Assembly (NCBI RefSeq): GCF_020184175.1
Contig: NC_065530.1
Span: forward strand, 18,453,260 to 18,517,259
From: Aphis gossypii
Taxonomy: Eukaryota; Arthropoda; Insecta; Hemiptera; Aphididae
Length of the DNA: 64,000 bases
Reading direction: 5' to 3'
A program made the position numbers and the translations under genes. Positions 1 to 16,280 of this stretch are shown here, in pieces; positions within the stretch are counted from its first letter, which is position 1, and each line of letters opens with the position of its first letter. The notes below the pieces were generated by a model. The model searched no databases. It was not told where the DNA came from and saw only the letters and a list, made by a program, of their open reading frames with translations.

Positions 1-3000
1 AAGATACCAACATACTATCCATAATAAAAAAAAAAAAAGTATACAAAAGTATACAAATACATGAGAGTTATTCCTGTGATAACAACTTATAATATAATAG
101 TGACATTTAACTTTTATAAATATATATATTATTATATAAATAAATTTAAATTATGATAGTATAACAATGATGAGATTTTTTTCTCAATTTGACTACTTGC
201 TTTTGGTCCAACTTGCAATCATAACATTTGAAGAATTTTTTAAAATTATAACTTCTTATTATTTTAGTTAAAATTAGTATACATTAATTTACTCTTATTT
301 GCAAAAAAAAAAAAGTATATTGGTTTACTTATAATATAATATGGTAAACAAACAATGTAACAGAAAAAAACATAAATATAAAATTTTTACATTTATTGAT
401 TTACTGTTCTCGGGTTTAAAAATATAAATTATGTGACTTATTTATTATTATTATTTTTTTTTTTGTGATAAATGTATATAAAGTTATTTAATGAATGATA
501 AAAAAAACTTATTGATAGTTTTATAAAATTAACATAATTCACATATGGATTTATTATACATTAGTATTAGGTGTTCTTCTCAAACCAAATATAATGAATA
601 ATCATAAAAAATAATAATATTTAGATTTTTTTTTTTTACTTTTATCTATGACTAAAACAAAAATATTATAATTGAAATAGTATTTTACATAATCATACGT
701 AAGTTCAAAACAAAACCAAAATAATATTTAAATACTTCAGTGTTTTTGAATAAAATTAAAAAAAATTGTCTGAATAAAATGATCGCATAAAAGTAAATAA
801 ATGCACTTGTATTATAAGTTATATTATAATTGTATAATTAATTGGTCGCTGTTTTTATTTACTAAAGCGTTAACTATATATGCTGTTGACACATCATCTT
901 AAAAGAGTTTTATTGTGTTATTGTGATGCAAGAAAAAAAAAATAATAATAATAAACATTATTACTAGAATTTCTAATATCTGTTGTTTTCAGAATTAATA
1001 ACCAATTCAATAGAAATGTATTTGCAAGAACATTTTGCAATCATAATTGATTTAATTTAAAAAATATAATACAAATAAAAAAATAATTATGTTTTATAAC
1101 TATAATCGGAAATCGTAGCGACACTTTATGATATAATCATATTTATAGAAAAATATTTACTTCAAGAATATAATATAATCAAAAGATTCAGTTATAAAAT
1201 TGCACAACTGTGAGGTCGACTTTGCTTTTCGTTTCGCTTCTCCGTTCTTTCACAGATTTAACTATGGTTTTTTTTTTTATTAGTTCACACACTCGTCTTT
1301 TTAAACGAGACAAATAAACATCATCGAAAAGACTTCGCGTGTACGACGGTGTTGTACTGCAGCGTAATAGTAAACAACCACAATAATCCCTTAAAGTCCC
1401 TTCTGTTCAACTTATTTCGTTTCTATATGAGTATAATAAAAATCGAGTCTCTCGTCTGTAGATTTTAAATGCACTTGATGACCACGGGGTTGGAACTTTA
1501 AACTTTCAAACGGTTGGGTGGTACACTTTATACAGTAATAAAACGTCCGTGGGGGGCTGCGTGCCATTAGCACGTCGTCCCCTTGTTCAAGGATTCATAC
1601 GCTAACTTTTAACTGCAACCGCAGCGGTCTGTATTTAAATCACATACTTATAGCGGTTATCATCTAAAATTCCGTTGTCTATACATTCGTCTTGGCCATT
1701 TCCACGCCAAAATGTCCGCTAGCTAGTGTTTATGGTACATAAGTGTTTGCCAAAAATATCCGTCCCATCCCTTTTGGCAATAAAAACACAAATGTTTTTT
1801 TTTTCTATTTCGTCTATTTTATAATCTATAATTTACACAACAATCTTTTTTCTTCCTCGTGATTTGTTTTATTAATAAAACTATTGTGATTATAAGAGTT
1901 AAGTTTTATTATAATTTATAATAATTGAATTAAAAAGATATTATTTTCATCAAAATCAGTTTTAAATCCTGGATTCAATGAAATCTATTACCTATTGACG
2001 ATGTTCTTAATTTTCTTAAGAACCCATAATAGCATTATTTAATTTGAAAAAAAAAAATTAAGTTAGGTCATGAAATACCTCAATGATATTTATCAATTCT
2101 CAATACACTGCTGTAATAGAATGTATATTTGTTATTTGTTTGGATCTTAAGTGTTACATACTGTAGAAAATAATAGAGATCGAATCAAAATACGATATAT
2201 ATTTTAACGATGGATGTATATTCGACTAGAACAATAACAACAATTTCGGATACTCGTTAATAGCGATCCATTTACTTGTTTTATGCGACGACAATATTCA
2301 ATGGCCAAACAACAAATGTTATGGAGGTGGGCTCGAATAAGCGGTAAAAGTTAAAGCGCCTCGGCGGTGGTGCACATTATGGTCACAAGAATGCTACGAA
2401 ACAGATGTTTGAAATGCGAATATTGCCCACTACAACAATTTAGACCACTACTGTGCACCAGATATAACCTCAACTATGCTCGGAACGACTTTTGTCCCCA
2501 AAAACATATGGATTCCATGTAAACATAATAGTTCATAATATACATATACAGTGTATGAAATATATATATATCAAATTTTCCGTAAAAACTGTAATGTTCA
2601 TTGTATGTACATAAAACTCATAACCGTATAGCCGAAGAAAACTTAATAACGCGTTGATATTATCACGTACGAAATAATATTTAGAATAGTATGGACAATA
2701 ATTATCATTAGAAGTAGTGATATTCTAATAGAAAATTTTTCGTTATTCCAAATACACTAAATTTACTAATACTGACGTATATGCGTATTGTATAGTTAAT
2801 ACATTAACATATTATGGCTTTTTTGAAACAGTATATTGTAAATAAACTGTAAAAAATTATAAATCACCACCTTAATGTTTGTAAAAACCATAAATAAAAC
2901 TGTATGGGTTATATTTATGTTTAAAACATTTAAATAGGATACCAAAAATATTTTGAGAATGTTATTGAACTAGAAATAAATTAAAAAAGTTAAATATCAG

Positions 3001-6000
3001 TTACGTTTACATAATAAGTATGCACATGTGCCCTGTACTTAACTCATTATATTTAGTAAATATATTTTTCATAGATATACTATACCAATATCATAATATA
3101 AAGTAAGTATGTATAATACAGGGCTCAATATAATTGAATTTGTTTTAAAACGTTTATTTATACCATTATTTTTATAACATATTTTTTAAAATTTTTTTTG
3201 AGTTTTATACAACAATTATTAATTGTTTGTTACCCACTTAGAGTGAAAAATTAAATGTTGTGTGTAGGTACTTACTTCATAGTATTGTGGACTAAAGTAC
3301 TTTCGAAATTCATTAATTTTATTAAAAACTTTATTTTCATGAGTACATAATATGTTAAATCATTCACTTATGTTGTATTAAACCATGCACTATTAATTAT
3401 TCCATATATTTTAAGTTTGAAGTATACCTATGATTTATTGTCATCATTTTAATATTATTTGAATATCTGTGATGTTGAAATTTAATGATTAAAAATAATA
3501 TAAAAATTCCAAAAACCTAATATTTAATAATATTAACTACAATTTATTGTGTGACATAAATATGATTTATAGGTTCTCAAATTGAAAATAGTCTTTACCA
3601 CTCTTTGCAATATTATACTTATCAGTTGTCATCATAACTTAGCTGAAGTTTTTGTTTTGTAGCACATATATTATAGTTTTAAATTACTGAATGGTATTTA
3701 TTTTAATCAATGATTTAATCAGTGTAATAAATATAATGAAATATAAACAGTATTCAAATCTAACCAAAATTTTATTTGTTAGTTACATAATATATTTTTT
3801 ACTGTGATAAAATATAACTACTTTATAATCAATCAATTATATTTGGAATAGTTTACGTAATATATTGTGATTAAAAAAGTATAGGTAAAAAGTGCTTAGT
3901 TATTCATTAGTGTTTATATAGGTACTAATACAATTTATATTATTTAATAAATAAATAAATTTGGTTCAATGAAATTTCAAGTGTTGTCTTTACACAAGTT
4001 ATTCATAATTTATTTTATTAACTCATAATTTTATAACAGGTTTTGTTTATTTTGAAAAACATAGCGTAGGTATTTTATGGCATTGAATATTATGTTGAAA
4101 GCTAAGCATAACCTTTTGTATAACTTTAGTGCGATCCATTTTTATGCTTCAATATCTTTTGTTTTTAGCAAAGTATGGTTTCTATAAATATTTTCTATAC
4201 ATTTTTTATCTATTGTTTGTACAGTTTTATTATTGTACATATTTTTAAAAAAAAAAGTTTAAATAAAATGTAAAGACGAATGAAAGTTTAGAGTAAAAAG
4301 ACAATGACGATTGATAATTGTCATCAATATTAAATAAACTTATTTATTAACTTATTTAATATTCATATTTCATAAGGTTTATTTAAAAAAAAAAAAAAAA
4401 AACCTTTTTAGAATCTAAGTTAAGATAAAACAATTTATTCACTATATAATATTACTGCATTTTTTAAATGTTTAATATTACTTACTAGGTATATATCATA
4501 TTGTATGAACTATATACGATATGCCTTATAAAACATATCATCATTATTCATATTTTTCTATGAAAGATATTGTTTACGCAAATATTAATAATTTTTATTT
4601 TGGATGTTTAGTAAAATCAATAATAAAAAAAAACTTGTTATGTTTACACCTTAATGTGTAAATAGATAGATTTAAATGAACTAATATAATAGGGTTAATA
4701 TATAATAATTATTATTGACTCATTAATTTTTGTTTGTGTGGATTCATCAAGTAAAATATGCAACTTAATAGTTATTAAAGATTATTGCGGAGCAATAAAA
4801 CAACAATAATTATTATAGCTAAATAAAAATACCTTTTATAGAATGTATAGCTAGATAGGTGCAATAGAGGTAGTAAAAATATAATGTAATCTAAGTCAAT
4901 GAATATCATTACTTGTCGTATCATAATAAACAATTTTTAACTATTATGATTAATTAACAAACGATATAACAATCACTAACTTTTATTTTGTATCACATAA
5001 GATTTTTTCCAACTAAAATATATATACAATGCATGTAAATACTAGGACATTTTTGTTTTTAAAACTTTATCATTATAAACGCTTACACAATTTACTAATA
5101 AATAATTTAATTTATTTGCAAATTAAATAATCCAATCAGCCTATCTTTATTATCAGTTAACGCATAATTTTTTAGTAAGTGACTATAATATGGAAAATTA
5201 AAAAAAAACTCAAAATATATTTTAACTAATAGATAACATTTTTTTTTTTTTTTTTTGATCCTATGCAAGACTACATGGAAACATAATTCAAACTAATCAT
5301 AGGTAAACAAGTTTATTGATCATTTAATATTTTTAAAACCGGTTTTGACATATATTTTCAATATAGTATGAAATAAAATAAAAATATAACTTTACAAAGT
5401 GTAATCCATCAAAAACTTAGACGATGATTACAAGAATAAATTGATATGTCTTGATGAATCATGAATCAATCCTAATACAATGCGATACGTGTGAGGAAAT
5501 ACTAACTAAATGCATCGAATATAGAAAAGAAAATGGTTTGAAAGGAAATTCAATTTATCTCACCATCTTCAATTGATAATAGAAAATAAGAACCAGAAGT
5601 ACCAGAAGTAATTTAATAGTCATCATTGAATTAAAAAAAAAAAACACAAACTCGTATGAAAAAATACAATGCTCCACTTTAAAAATTTTAATAATATTAA
5701 AATATGAAATTTATACATTTTGGTCGATGCATTGTCTGTAAAACCAAAATTAAAATAATTTAATATAATAAATATTTAGAAGTATTTTTTGATAATTCGA
5801 AAAATTCAATAATATTAGAAAAAGTTAGGTATAAGGTATAAAATTTAAATGTGTATATTATAATATATATTACTAAGATTAATATTTTAATTTAAATAAT
5901 AATAATTACCTAATATATAAGTGTTATTATAAAACATTTACAAAACTCCATAGCAGAAATTAAGAAATTAAATCTAATAAAACCCAAATCAATTATTTTT

Positions 6001-7313
6001 GGTTTTAAATAGTTTTAATACAAATAATAACTCTACATAGGGTCACTTTTAAAATTTAATGGTAATATTTCAATAATATTTTAAAAAAAATCTATTAGGT
6101 ATTGTATGAAAAATGCACATTAGTTTAAAATGAATCACTTGAATACATTTTTGTATTGACAAAAACAAAAACCGTGACCTATTTATTTCTTCTGTAAGAT
6201 TTTTTTTTTTTTTTTTTTGTTATTTAATTATTGCAATAGAATGTACATAATAATATAATACATTGTTTACAATTAATTGTAGCATAATTAATGTATTTTC
6301 TTTTATTAGTGAAGTATAATATTAATAACTCAACAATTATAACTAATAATATAAAGATAACCTATTATTATACTTATAAGCATAATAAAAATTAATATGC
6401 GATTTAAAGAAATGTTAATATAAAATAGGTAAAAAGTTCATAAATAATATTTCATAAGAAGTAAAAAAAAAAAAAAAAATAAAAACGATTTCCTTAAGTT
6501 CCATAATTATCATATGTTTTATTGATTTTGTCATAATTTTTGTGCTAAAAATGTAGTATCAGTATTCAATATCATGGGAAATAACTTTTTAAAATATATT
6601 TTTTAAGAATATTTTAAAATATATTCATGATGTTTGTAATAAATGCACTCACTAGAAATTATGTATTCAATTTAGCAATAAACCGACATCATACTAACAT
6701 GATCATAATATTATAATATAATATATTTTCAAATATTATAAGAAATATTTACATATTTTTAGAAATGTATAACATACTAGATTCATTCGTACATAAGATT
6801 TCAAAACACAGAGAAAATAAAATGGGCCATGAATATCGAATTTTTAGAATAAAGACAGCTGACGTAAGGTCACCCGATAACAGGGCGACTTTATACAGTT
6901 CGGTGGCGTGGCAATAACAAATAAGTACCATGACCAATGTTTGATTTTATACATCGTTTTATATTTTAATATATCAATAACATGTATTATGTTTTCTTAA
7001 CTTCATAGTTAACCACGATATATGAATAAAAATTCAATCATTTAAGGATTATAAAATATAAATTAATGATATATATTTTATATTTTTTGAATACATAGAG
7101 TTAATTAAATGTAAATTTAACATTTCATTAAAATTTAACATAATATACATAACGAGTTTAATTTGTTTAGTTTTTTATAATATGTGGACCAAAGTATATC
7201 GAGTCAATGAAATAAAAAGGCCAGTGATAAATGTTCAATGTTTCTGCTGAAAATAGGGTAAATGATTGCGGACGATAATTCCTTTGAGGCTAAATGAAAC
7301 TATAGAGGATTTG
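1..7313. other. AT-rich non-coding stretch with a few GC-richer islands
   Basis: I see no supportable gene here. Most of it is A/T runs and low-complexity sequence. Islands of clearly higher GC and CpG stand out at about 1200-1730, 2270-2530 and 6840-6930; they have no long reading frame or convincing splice-site pair and could be regulatory DNA or untranslated exon. The call rests only on base composition. Confidence 0.5.
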
Positions 7314-7562
7314 TAAGTACAACGCAAACTTCACATTGCATATACGCGAATTCGATTGAAATTATTAAGGTCAGGTGACTTAGATATCGGCAGGATTCTG
7401 AACACGTTTCCGCACGTGGATGAGATAGAAAGTTTCCTGTTGAATAAGGTGCATGGTAGAAGTGGGGTTGCAGGGTTGGATATAGTTCCGGTATGGAAAA
7501 CACCGGCCGATCCGATAAACAGAATCTACGACTACTTTACTACTTTAGTCAGCTTTATATAA
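7314..7562 (+). other. Unrecognised open frame, possible exon or decayed gene piece
   Basis: A frame open for 82 codons runs from just after an in-frame TAA to a stop at 7560-7562. It lies in a GC-richer island of an otherwise AT-rich region and its amino-acid mix looks protein-like (for example FPHVDEIESFLLNKVHG followed by a PVWKTPADP stretch). There is no early ATG in frame, only TTG, and no clear polypyrimidine-AG before it. I do not recognise the family. It may be an exon, a pseudogene fragment or chance. Confidence 0.2.
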
Positions 7563-10500
7563 ATAAATATATACATATTATAAATGTTTAATCGTGGGCT
7601 ACAAAAGCACAATTTTGCTTCACTGCCGGTATCAAAATTATAACAAAACAAGTTAAGCATATAGAAAAGAAAACACAAATATACCTACTGTGTATTTCTC
7701 TTTTTAAATATATACATTTTTGTTATAGAACGCATAAAAATAAAGAATATTGAATAGAAATAAAAATAATATATAATAGTTTTGTACTTATTTAATTTAA
7801 AATTCAAAATTAAAGAAATAGTAAAAATATATTATTTTACATAGCCACTGGTTCATAACACAATGTAATAAACAATTAAATATATGAGTCAGGAACACGT
7901 GTTTAAATCGTTCATATCGATATTTAAATTATCAAATTACTTTTAAACTCATAAATTTTATTTTGATAATAATATTATAGTATATTTATTTATAAATTGT
8001 TAAGTATATTGTATATATTATAATATTACATTGCAAATACACAATGCACAGTATTAATTACAAAATATTAAACTTATTAAACTTAATTGTAAGTCATATT
8101 TAATTTCATCTTTTTTTTTTTTAATTCTATTAAATAATTACAATATTTTTATATGTGTAGTTAAAATATATGTGAATGTATGATTTTCAAATATCTTAAC
8201 GATTTAATATTATTCATAGTTAATAATATTTAATAGGTATTCGTATGTAATAAGATCATATATTATATATAAAAATGTTTATAATACTTGCAAGATAAAA
8301 TGTATACTTATTAACTAAATATACATTCCAGAAGCTAATAAAATGAGGAATTATGAATTATACATTACCGTTTTGTATAAATTTGACTCTGTACGTACAA
8401 CGTGTGTGTTACTAGTCTTAATAGTAGATACTCACCTAAAAAAAAGAAAATAATTAATTAAGTGGAATCTTATAAATAGAGTGTAATGGGAAAAATATTA
8501 TAATAACAACATTTATTTAAGTCAGTTTGTCTGATTTTGTTCAATAATTATGACGTTATTTATTAGTTCAAACCATAACCTACATTAATATACCTATCTA
8601 GTAATTATATTGTATGTTATAATTTTATTGAAAAGAATATTAGCGAACTGTTTGTTTTTTCTTTCCGGTCATACGTAACATAGATAAATCACATTCACGC
8701 AATATCTTTTTTTATGTTATGTTTTTCAGGAATTTAATTTAATAACATATAGATCCATAATAAAAAGGTATAAACAAGGATAAGGATATATTTTAATGCT
8801 CTGAGGAAATCATTTTTCTAAAAATTATTCCAAAAAAATTAAAGCAGAACTCTTTTTTTTTTTTTTTTTGAAATTAAACATTATGGTTAAATAAATTATT
8901 AAACTTATATAATATATAATATATAATTATTATTGTCAAACACTTAAAAATATTATTCTTAATAATATTTGTAATAACTAAAAAATGATTTTCTAAAATA
9001 ACTTAAAAATCATAAATACAATATTTTACGAGAATTCGGTTTATCTATGTAGCGTATGAGTGTAAAAGAATAAATAAATATTTCATTGACATTCATATAG
9101 CTAATACGTAAATGGAGGTTTTTCCATTATAAAGATGATGATTACTATCATAAGTATGAAAAATATCAAGTGATAGTATTATTGATAATTGGTAGATTAA
9201 GCAGTTTATTAAATATTTTTAATATGATTTTTTAACAATTTTATGTACAGAAATTTTATCTAAGAATAAAATTTAAAAAAAAAATCACTCATAAAATGTA
9301 CTAATTCTCTCAGGTACTGATTATAATTTATATAATAATTAATACTAAATAGCATATAAAATCAATTTAAAAAAAAACACTTGAGATACATTTTGGATAT
9401 TTTAACAATCATGTTGTCAGTAAAGTATTACGTAAAAATTATAAAAGTATTTTAAAATGCTTATACATGACTTAAAACTAAAAAAAAGAATAGTAAGGAA
9501 AGTTAGTCAGAAATTTCATATAGTGTTTGTTATTTTACATGTTTAAATTATATTATCTAAATTATAAGAGTATTTGGAACGTCTAATGAGAATACATCCT
9601 GCCAATCAATGAAACTACCCAGTATACATAGGTACTCAACTACGTAGTTAAGTACTTATCCTGCTTCGCAATAACAAAACTTGCTAAAACAAACACTTTT
9701 TTGGTATAATACTATATGGGTCGCTAAATACAATAATCGCCTTGAGTTTTATACTCAGTTATACTAGCCTATTATTACCGTCAATGATTCATAATCATCA
9801 TTAACATCATCATAATCATCAGATTTTACTAAATAACAATTATATTTTCTTCAATTGTTAAAAACCTCCTTCAGAATACATTAAATGCATCAATATAGGT
9901 CAATAAAACAATTTAATACATGATTAAAATTTAATATATTATAAAGTTTATTTTTGAAAAAAAAATGTATTATAGGGTTGTTTACTCTGAGTGTTTGTGT
10001 ACACTATTATAAATCAAAATATCATATATTTAAGAACGACATTATAGGGTCATCTTTTGAACATGAATAATTATTATATTTTGTTGTAATCAAAATAATA
10101 TGGTGTCAACCTTTTTATTCTAAACAAAAATATTTAAACATTAATTTTGTAAATACTTTTTTTTTACTAATTTTCTTAACTACACGTATTCTATATTGGG
10201 AAAAATATCTATACATTTTACATATTTCACCATGTTTGGTATATCTTACCAGAGATTTTCACTTTTAAATTTTATACCTAAATATGGTTTTTAATTTACT
10301 TTACTATACCAATGAGTTGTATTATTTGTATAGTATTAAAAATATTACTATATAGGTGGTACTATAGATATTATTATTAAAAATATAACAACAAAATGTA
10401 TAAGGTATAAATTGGTTATAATAAACTAAGTGGTTATGTTGGATATAAATTGTAATTTATAAGTTTCTGTTGAATCAACAAACTGACAAATAAATATATA

Positions 10501-13500
10501 TTACTTCGTCAATATTAATTCATTAAAAGTTTGAAAAGCATTTATCTAAGTTTATCAATAACTTTATCATATAATCTTCAGATCAAAATCTTTTTAATTT
10601 GATAATAATATATATATATGGAATATAGAATTATAAAATATTACATGTATAAAGATTTTATTAAAAAATATAACATTGGTACCAAATGATTTAACTGTTT
10701 ATCTATTATTTTGCTATGTATCACTTCAACACTTTGTTTATGCGCAAACTCATTTAATCATATTATATTTATAGAAATAAATTATTTTACGGCCATAATT
10801 TTTAAGTGTATGGTAATATGTATATTTTTATTTATATAAATAACTTAAAACGTACTATATAATTATTAGCATAAATTATAAACGTATGTTTCTAATCAAA
10901 TATTAAATACTTATAATCTATTTATTTGTTTATTTATTTTCATTACTAAAGACATATTAATATGAATATTGCGATCTGTTTTACTCAGAAACTTTTATTA
11001 TCAGTACCTTCGTCACTCTTTATAGTTGAGTAACATTAATTTCAATAACATTTGTTTGGTACTGAATTGGGTTGGAATTAAACATATAATATAAGCTATT
11101 GTTTATTTATCTACGCATTATTTATAACTTAACAGTGTATAATAATTTATTTACTAAATTGAATCCAAACAAGTTATCTAAAAGACTCAGTAAAACAATA
11201 ATATAAGTAGATATTCATAATGTATGCTGCTCTATGTCATACATTTTATCCTGAAGTGAAACATAGCCAACACTATCTAAACTACGATAAAATTAAATAT
11301 ATTAAACAGTATAAGTTATTTTCGTAATAAATTATTATTATTTTAATTTTAATCTACGACTTTCAAAGTTATACAATAAATAAAAGAGCTCACAAAATTT
11401 CAAATAGTGTACCGGTACTTTCTTAGATGTATTTCACTATTCAAATACATCGCGTCGTATGGAATTGAAATTAAACGTAGCTAAACAAAATTATAGGTTA
11501 ATTGGGTTTGCAATAATATTATACTATATTTTAGGCAGGAACATATAATATTCATAATTTTTAAATTACAATACATAGATTCAACAAAAGGTAAATGTAC
11601 AAATATATATAGTATAATAGTATGTATGTATTAATAGTACAACAATATAATTTAATTATGTCATATTTTTTTTAGCGATTATAGAAACAATCTCGTTAAA
11701 TGTTTTGCTTCTTAACGTTATACAAATACATGAAAATGAATTTAAAATTAATTAACTTGTTAATGTTTTCGAACTTTTTTTGATACCTAGCAGAAAGTGT
11801 TAAGTTTCAAAACAATCTTCAGACCTGACAAAACTGAATAAATACTTGTGATTTATGATCTAAGAAAGAAGGGGAAATTATTATATAATTATTATTCCTT
11901 CACATTTTCACAAAACCCCAATTGAAAACGAGTCATATAGAACATTTATAAAATTATTCACGTGAACACAATAAATTCGTACACAAAAAATACCCGTCTA
12001 TAGCTGAACAATTTAAATTCTTTGTTTTCATGTTACAAGTATACAGATAATCTTAGAACCATGTGAATAGTGTGAAACTTTTTAAAATATGATTATTTAG
12101 GTTTAGGTTGCCGTGTAGTTAAATATGTTAATGTATCTAGTTTTGAAAATCTTTGGTACATTTGTAAGGGAAGACATAATGCCAAACATTATGTACAGTC
12201 AATGACCGATGGTCCGCTGCCAAAGCTTATTCTCAATCATAAATTTATATATATATATATATATATTATGAAGAATTTAGTTGTATATTATAATATTGTG
12301 TAAGATTAGAATACCAGAGAAAGTGCCAAAGTAATATTATACAATACGTCAAAACTTTTTATTCTACACAAAAGGAAAATATCGTACGTATGTACGTGTT
12401 CAATACCTAACGTCGTGGTTTTTTTAAAAATCAAAACAGTCTTTACACTTCAAGTTGAATCAAGTTCAAATGTATTACATGATAAAAATATAACCTGTCT
12501 TGTGTCTACACAATAGTTGAAAGATCATCAGACAAAATTGATGTTCTGGCAGGATTTTTGTGAAGTATGAAAATATTGTTCAATCATTGTGAATTTGTGA
12601 TGAGAAAAAAAATGTAAAGTTTCGTTCGTTCTGAAAAATAATATACATACAAATGTAACCTTTCTACATAAAATATTAAAATTTCATTTGTAAAATACTT
12701 TTTTTTTAAGTTTTAGTCAACTGTAAAAATTTTTTTTAAGTTGTTTTTCCTTTATTTCCTAATAACTTAAAATGTAAAAATTCCATTCGTGGGATTGAAA
12801 ATTTAAGTCAAAATAAAAATGTATTAATTCAAATTACAACGTCAGTGGTATATATATATACATATATACATATTTTCATAATATATTTATTTAAAATTGT
12901 ACTATCTACCTATTTAAAATTACCTAATTTAAAATAATAACTAATTATTGTCATCGACAATAATAAATGGATATTAATACCAAAATTAAAATAAATTATA
13001 CATTATATTATGCATAAATAGGTTCCGGTCGAAAAAATAAAATAAAAATATAAGTGATGTATGCGGAGTTGTAAGCGAGAGGTCGTGTTCAAATAAAAAG
13101 TCGATAATATTAATGTCTTAACATATTATGCAATCACATAAATAAAACTGTATAGATATTGCTCCTTAACGTCATAATGTTGTCAATGTAACTTATCTCA
13201 ATGGCCACAAAATGACGTTAAATTAGTAAGAGTAGAAAATAACAACTAAGAATATTATACTAGATTATTTTAATGTAAAAAACAATTTCGTATTTCTGAA
13301 TAAATTATAATGTTTTACCTATATAATATATACATTGGCATATCCAAGGGAGTTATCCTTCCCCTGAAATGTCTTCGGCAAAAAAATACTAATAGTTTGA
13401 AAAAAGAATAAAGTGCTAAGTAAAATTTATTTTAATATCCCTTTTAAAAAAACTGGGTACGCTACTGAATATAATATACATGGTAATCATAAACACTATT

Positions 13501-14105
13501 TTTAATAATTTTAACTTTCTATATTTTAAGAAAAAAACGTATATAAACGTATATTTTAAATTTATTTGTATTCGTGTAAAAATTGTAAGTTGTAACCGAT
13601 TTTGTACATTTTAGATGATTTCACTACACATTACACTTGTACGATGAAAAATATGTCGAGAAGTTTTATCTTGATTTTATTGTTAATTAAAAAATTATGT
13701 TTTATACTTCTTTTCTTTTATAAAACCAAAAATTATAAATCAGATAAATTTATAAGTATCTCACAATAATAATAATAATAAAAAAAAATCTATCAACACA
13801 ATAATTCTTATTTATAGCATAATACGAGTACACCATACAACGATCATAAATACGAGTGACTATGCGTCGGTTCACATTAAGTATGGAACGCCCATGCGCT
13901 ATGCACAATATAATCCGCGAAGCATGGGCCGGATCAGGTCCGGTGGCAGAAATTAATTGCTTATGAAATCTTCTCCCTCCTCTCCTCAACTAGTACCTCA
14001 ACCACTAGGACATTACAAATAAACACTATCAAACTTGGATTTTATTTATGTGTTTATGACACTCGAGTCACGTTAAATCACACTCACATGGTGTGTCGGC
14101 TGCTG

Positions 14106-14136
<31 letters not shown>

Positions 14137-16280
14137 AATTGTGTTGTCGTGGCAACAGCGATTTTTATTTTTCCTCATTCCGTTAACAATGGTGAAGTAA
14201 CGTAATATTTGGCTTTACTACTCCCGAAGATCGGACGGGAATGATAACAATTTAGGGAGGGTTTGGGCAAGCTTCTTGTTTGTCACTGCACGCATTCACT
14301 TAAATCCACTAACGCCAACGTCACCACCACCTGGAAAAAAGCAGTGCCTCGTCTACAGGTCGGCGAGCGATCAGTAGCGGCGACTGGATATATTCTTAAG
14401 CCTTTGTGATTCATTATAGTAATACTACTACTAATATATTATGTTTTCAACATTTATATCGGTTTAATAATTTCCACGGCACGAACCCCCTCCGCTCATT
14501 TACAAAATATGTTTGTTCAATTTATCACAGAATAAATTCATATATTATATTGATATATTATTGTTTATTGCTGATAAATTCTGTTTCCTTAATTGCAATC
14601 AGCTGATTCTGATCAGGTTAGGTTTGACACTGATCTCTACAGTATTTTTCCTTTTTGTATTTTTAAAATAATATTCGTTGTTTAAAATATTTAAAGAATG
14701 TACAAACCTTGTTCATAATATTGTAGATAGTTTTAATAATTGTATAATATTATGTAACTATTTAATTAATAATAATAATTATTATTATTATTAGGTATTC
14801 GTTTATTTGTTGGTTGCTGTGAAAATTACGTGAAGATTTAAATTATGTAAAAAGAAACTTTTAATTTTTTTTTTATTTATGAGTAAACATGTTAATATTT
14901 TCCTTTTATAGCTTTTAAAAAATCGTATTTTTTCATTAATCACTTTATTGTTAGCCGGGTTTCTATCTATTCTATTGTAAAAACCTTGAGTTTCGAAATG
15001 TAATCGATTTAATTTATAGAGTAAAAAATAGGTGAGGTTTAAAACAGCATAGATTCTATTAGTATTTTTGTTTATTGTTTTTGTTCATACCAATTTCTAG
15101 TTACTAATCAACTTATATTTATCATAAGGTTTATAATATCGTTTGATTAAAAATATATTTTAATATTTTTGATATGTAACAAAAAAATGCAATTTTTAAT
15201 TTGGGACTTATAATTTTACTGTGCTGTACTAGAGTCTTCCTTATGCGAGTCTTCCCTATTTCTCTTTTCCCGTATTTCAAGTCCATGACTGCGGATTGTG
15301 TTTTTGCATACTACAAAAATTATTGTTTTCATAAGTACAATAATTTCAGTGTGTTTATAATGCCTTGATATCTCAGTACTTACGATTCTGATTAAGCACT
15401 TCAATATATATCACAATTCATATTGGCGAGTCCTACGATTCGTATAGTTACCGTGAAACAATATTACATGTCTCTTAATTCAATGATAATTACAATTAAT
15501 AGTAATACGTCCATTACAACTTAAGAGTTTTCTTAAACGAACATGTTCAGTATTCCGTGGTTCGCAACTGTAGTCGCAAGTAAAAAGTCCAATCATTACA
15601 GTGCAGTGTAGATGCTCGTTCCATACAACCACCACTTCGGGTCACAAACAGTGCGACTCGTTTAACTCTTCCACTTTATCCGGTCACAGGAGATGGAGGA
15701 GGTGACTGATCCAGCTACATGCCAATGTAGGTACGAACTGGGAGCATTAGTATTTCAATATAATAAAATCTGATATTTATTATAATTTATACTCTCAATT
15801 GTGCGTTTGATGTCTGTGTTTTTATCCTCAATTCTTACAAAACACCATTGTTAAATGGACACAATAAACAATAATCGAAATCATTGAAGTCCGCATTAAG
15901 TGGACTCCATTATTTTTTTTAAAAAAATAAATAAATATTATGTTTTTGTTTATTGTTAAAAATAATATTCATGAAAAGTTAATAAATTTGTATCAGGTCA
16001 AGTATTTACACCCCTAAAGGTTAGGTTAGGTTAGGTCCAGTAATAATTTATAAAAAAAAAATGTACATGTAATAATTTATTAATAATTAAATCTACCTAC
16101 TACCTAGTGAGTAGCAAAATGATATTATTATAATATTGTATCAAAACTTTCCATAGGTACGGTGTTAATTAAAAAAATGAAAATATTCGAGTATTACTCG
16201 CGGCCGACCGATTGGCCCACGAACAGCGATGTCGAGAAACCGAGGTAGACTCATATTTGTATTTTTTTTTTTTTTTTAGT
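7563..16280. other. AT-rich non-coding stretch upstream of the interrupted host exon
   Basis: No gene is supportable. The stretch contains (TA)n runs at 12246-12266 and 14106-14130, an (AAT)n/(ATT)n near-palindrome around 14766-14795, and GC-richer islands at about 13860-13990, 14200-14400, 15540-15740 and 16195-16250. The islands lie upstream of the plus-strand ATG at 16369, so they are candidates for its promoter and 5' untranslated exons, but no cap site or donor can be fixed. Confidence 0.45.
16019..16036. repeat. Short interstitial TTAGG (insect telomere-type) array
   Basis: Three and a half tandem GGTTA units are present. TTAGG is the usual insect telomere repeat. The array is far too short to be a telomere and is best read as an interstitial copy, for example from double-strand-break repair, or as chance. 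Confidence 0.7.

Noticed and set aside
13750..13989. 79-residue minus-strand frame
   Set aside because: It ends in an Ile run from (AAT)n, has no splice support and no recognisable domain.
15216..15404. 62-residue minus-strand frame with a charged end
   Set aside because: It looked like a possible last exon, but there is no strong acceptor and no family match.
16019..16036. Telomere or chromosome end
   Set aside because: Only three and a half TTAGG units, embedded in unique sequence.
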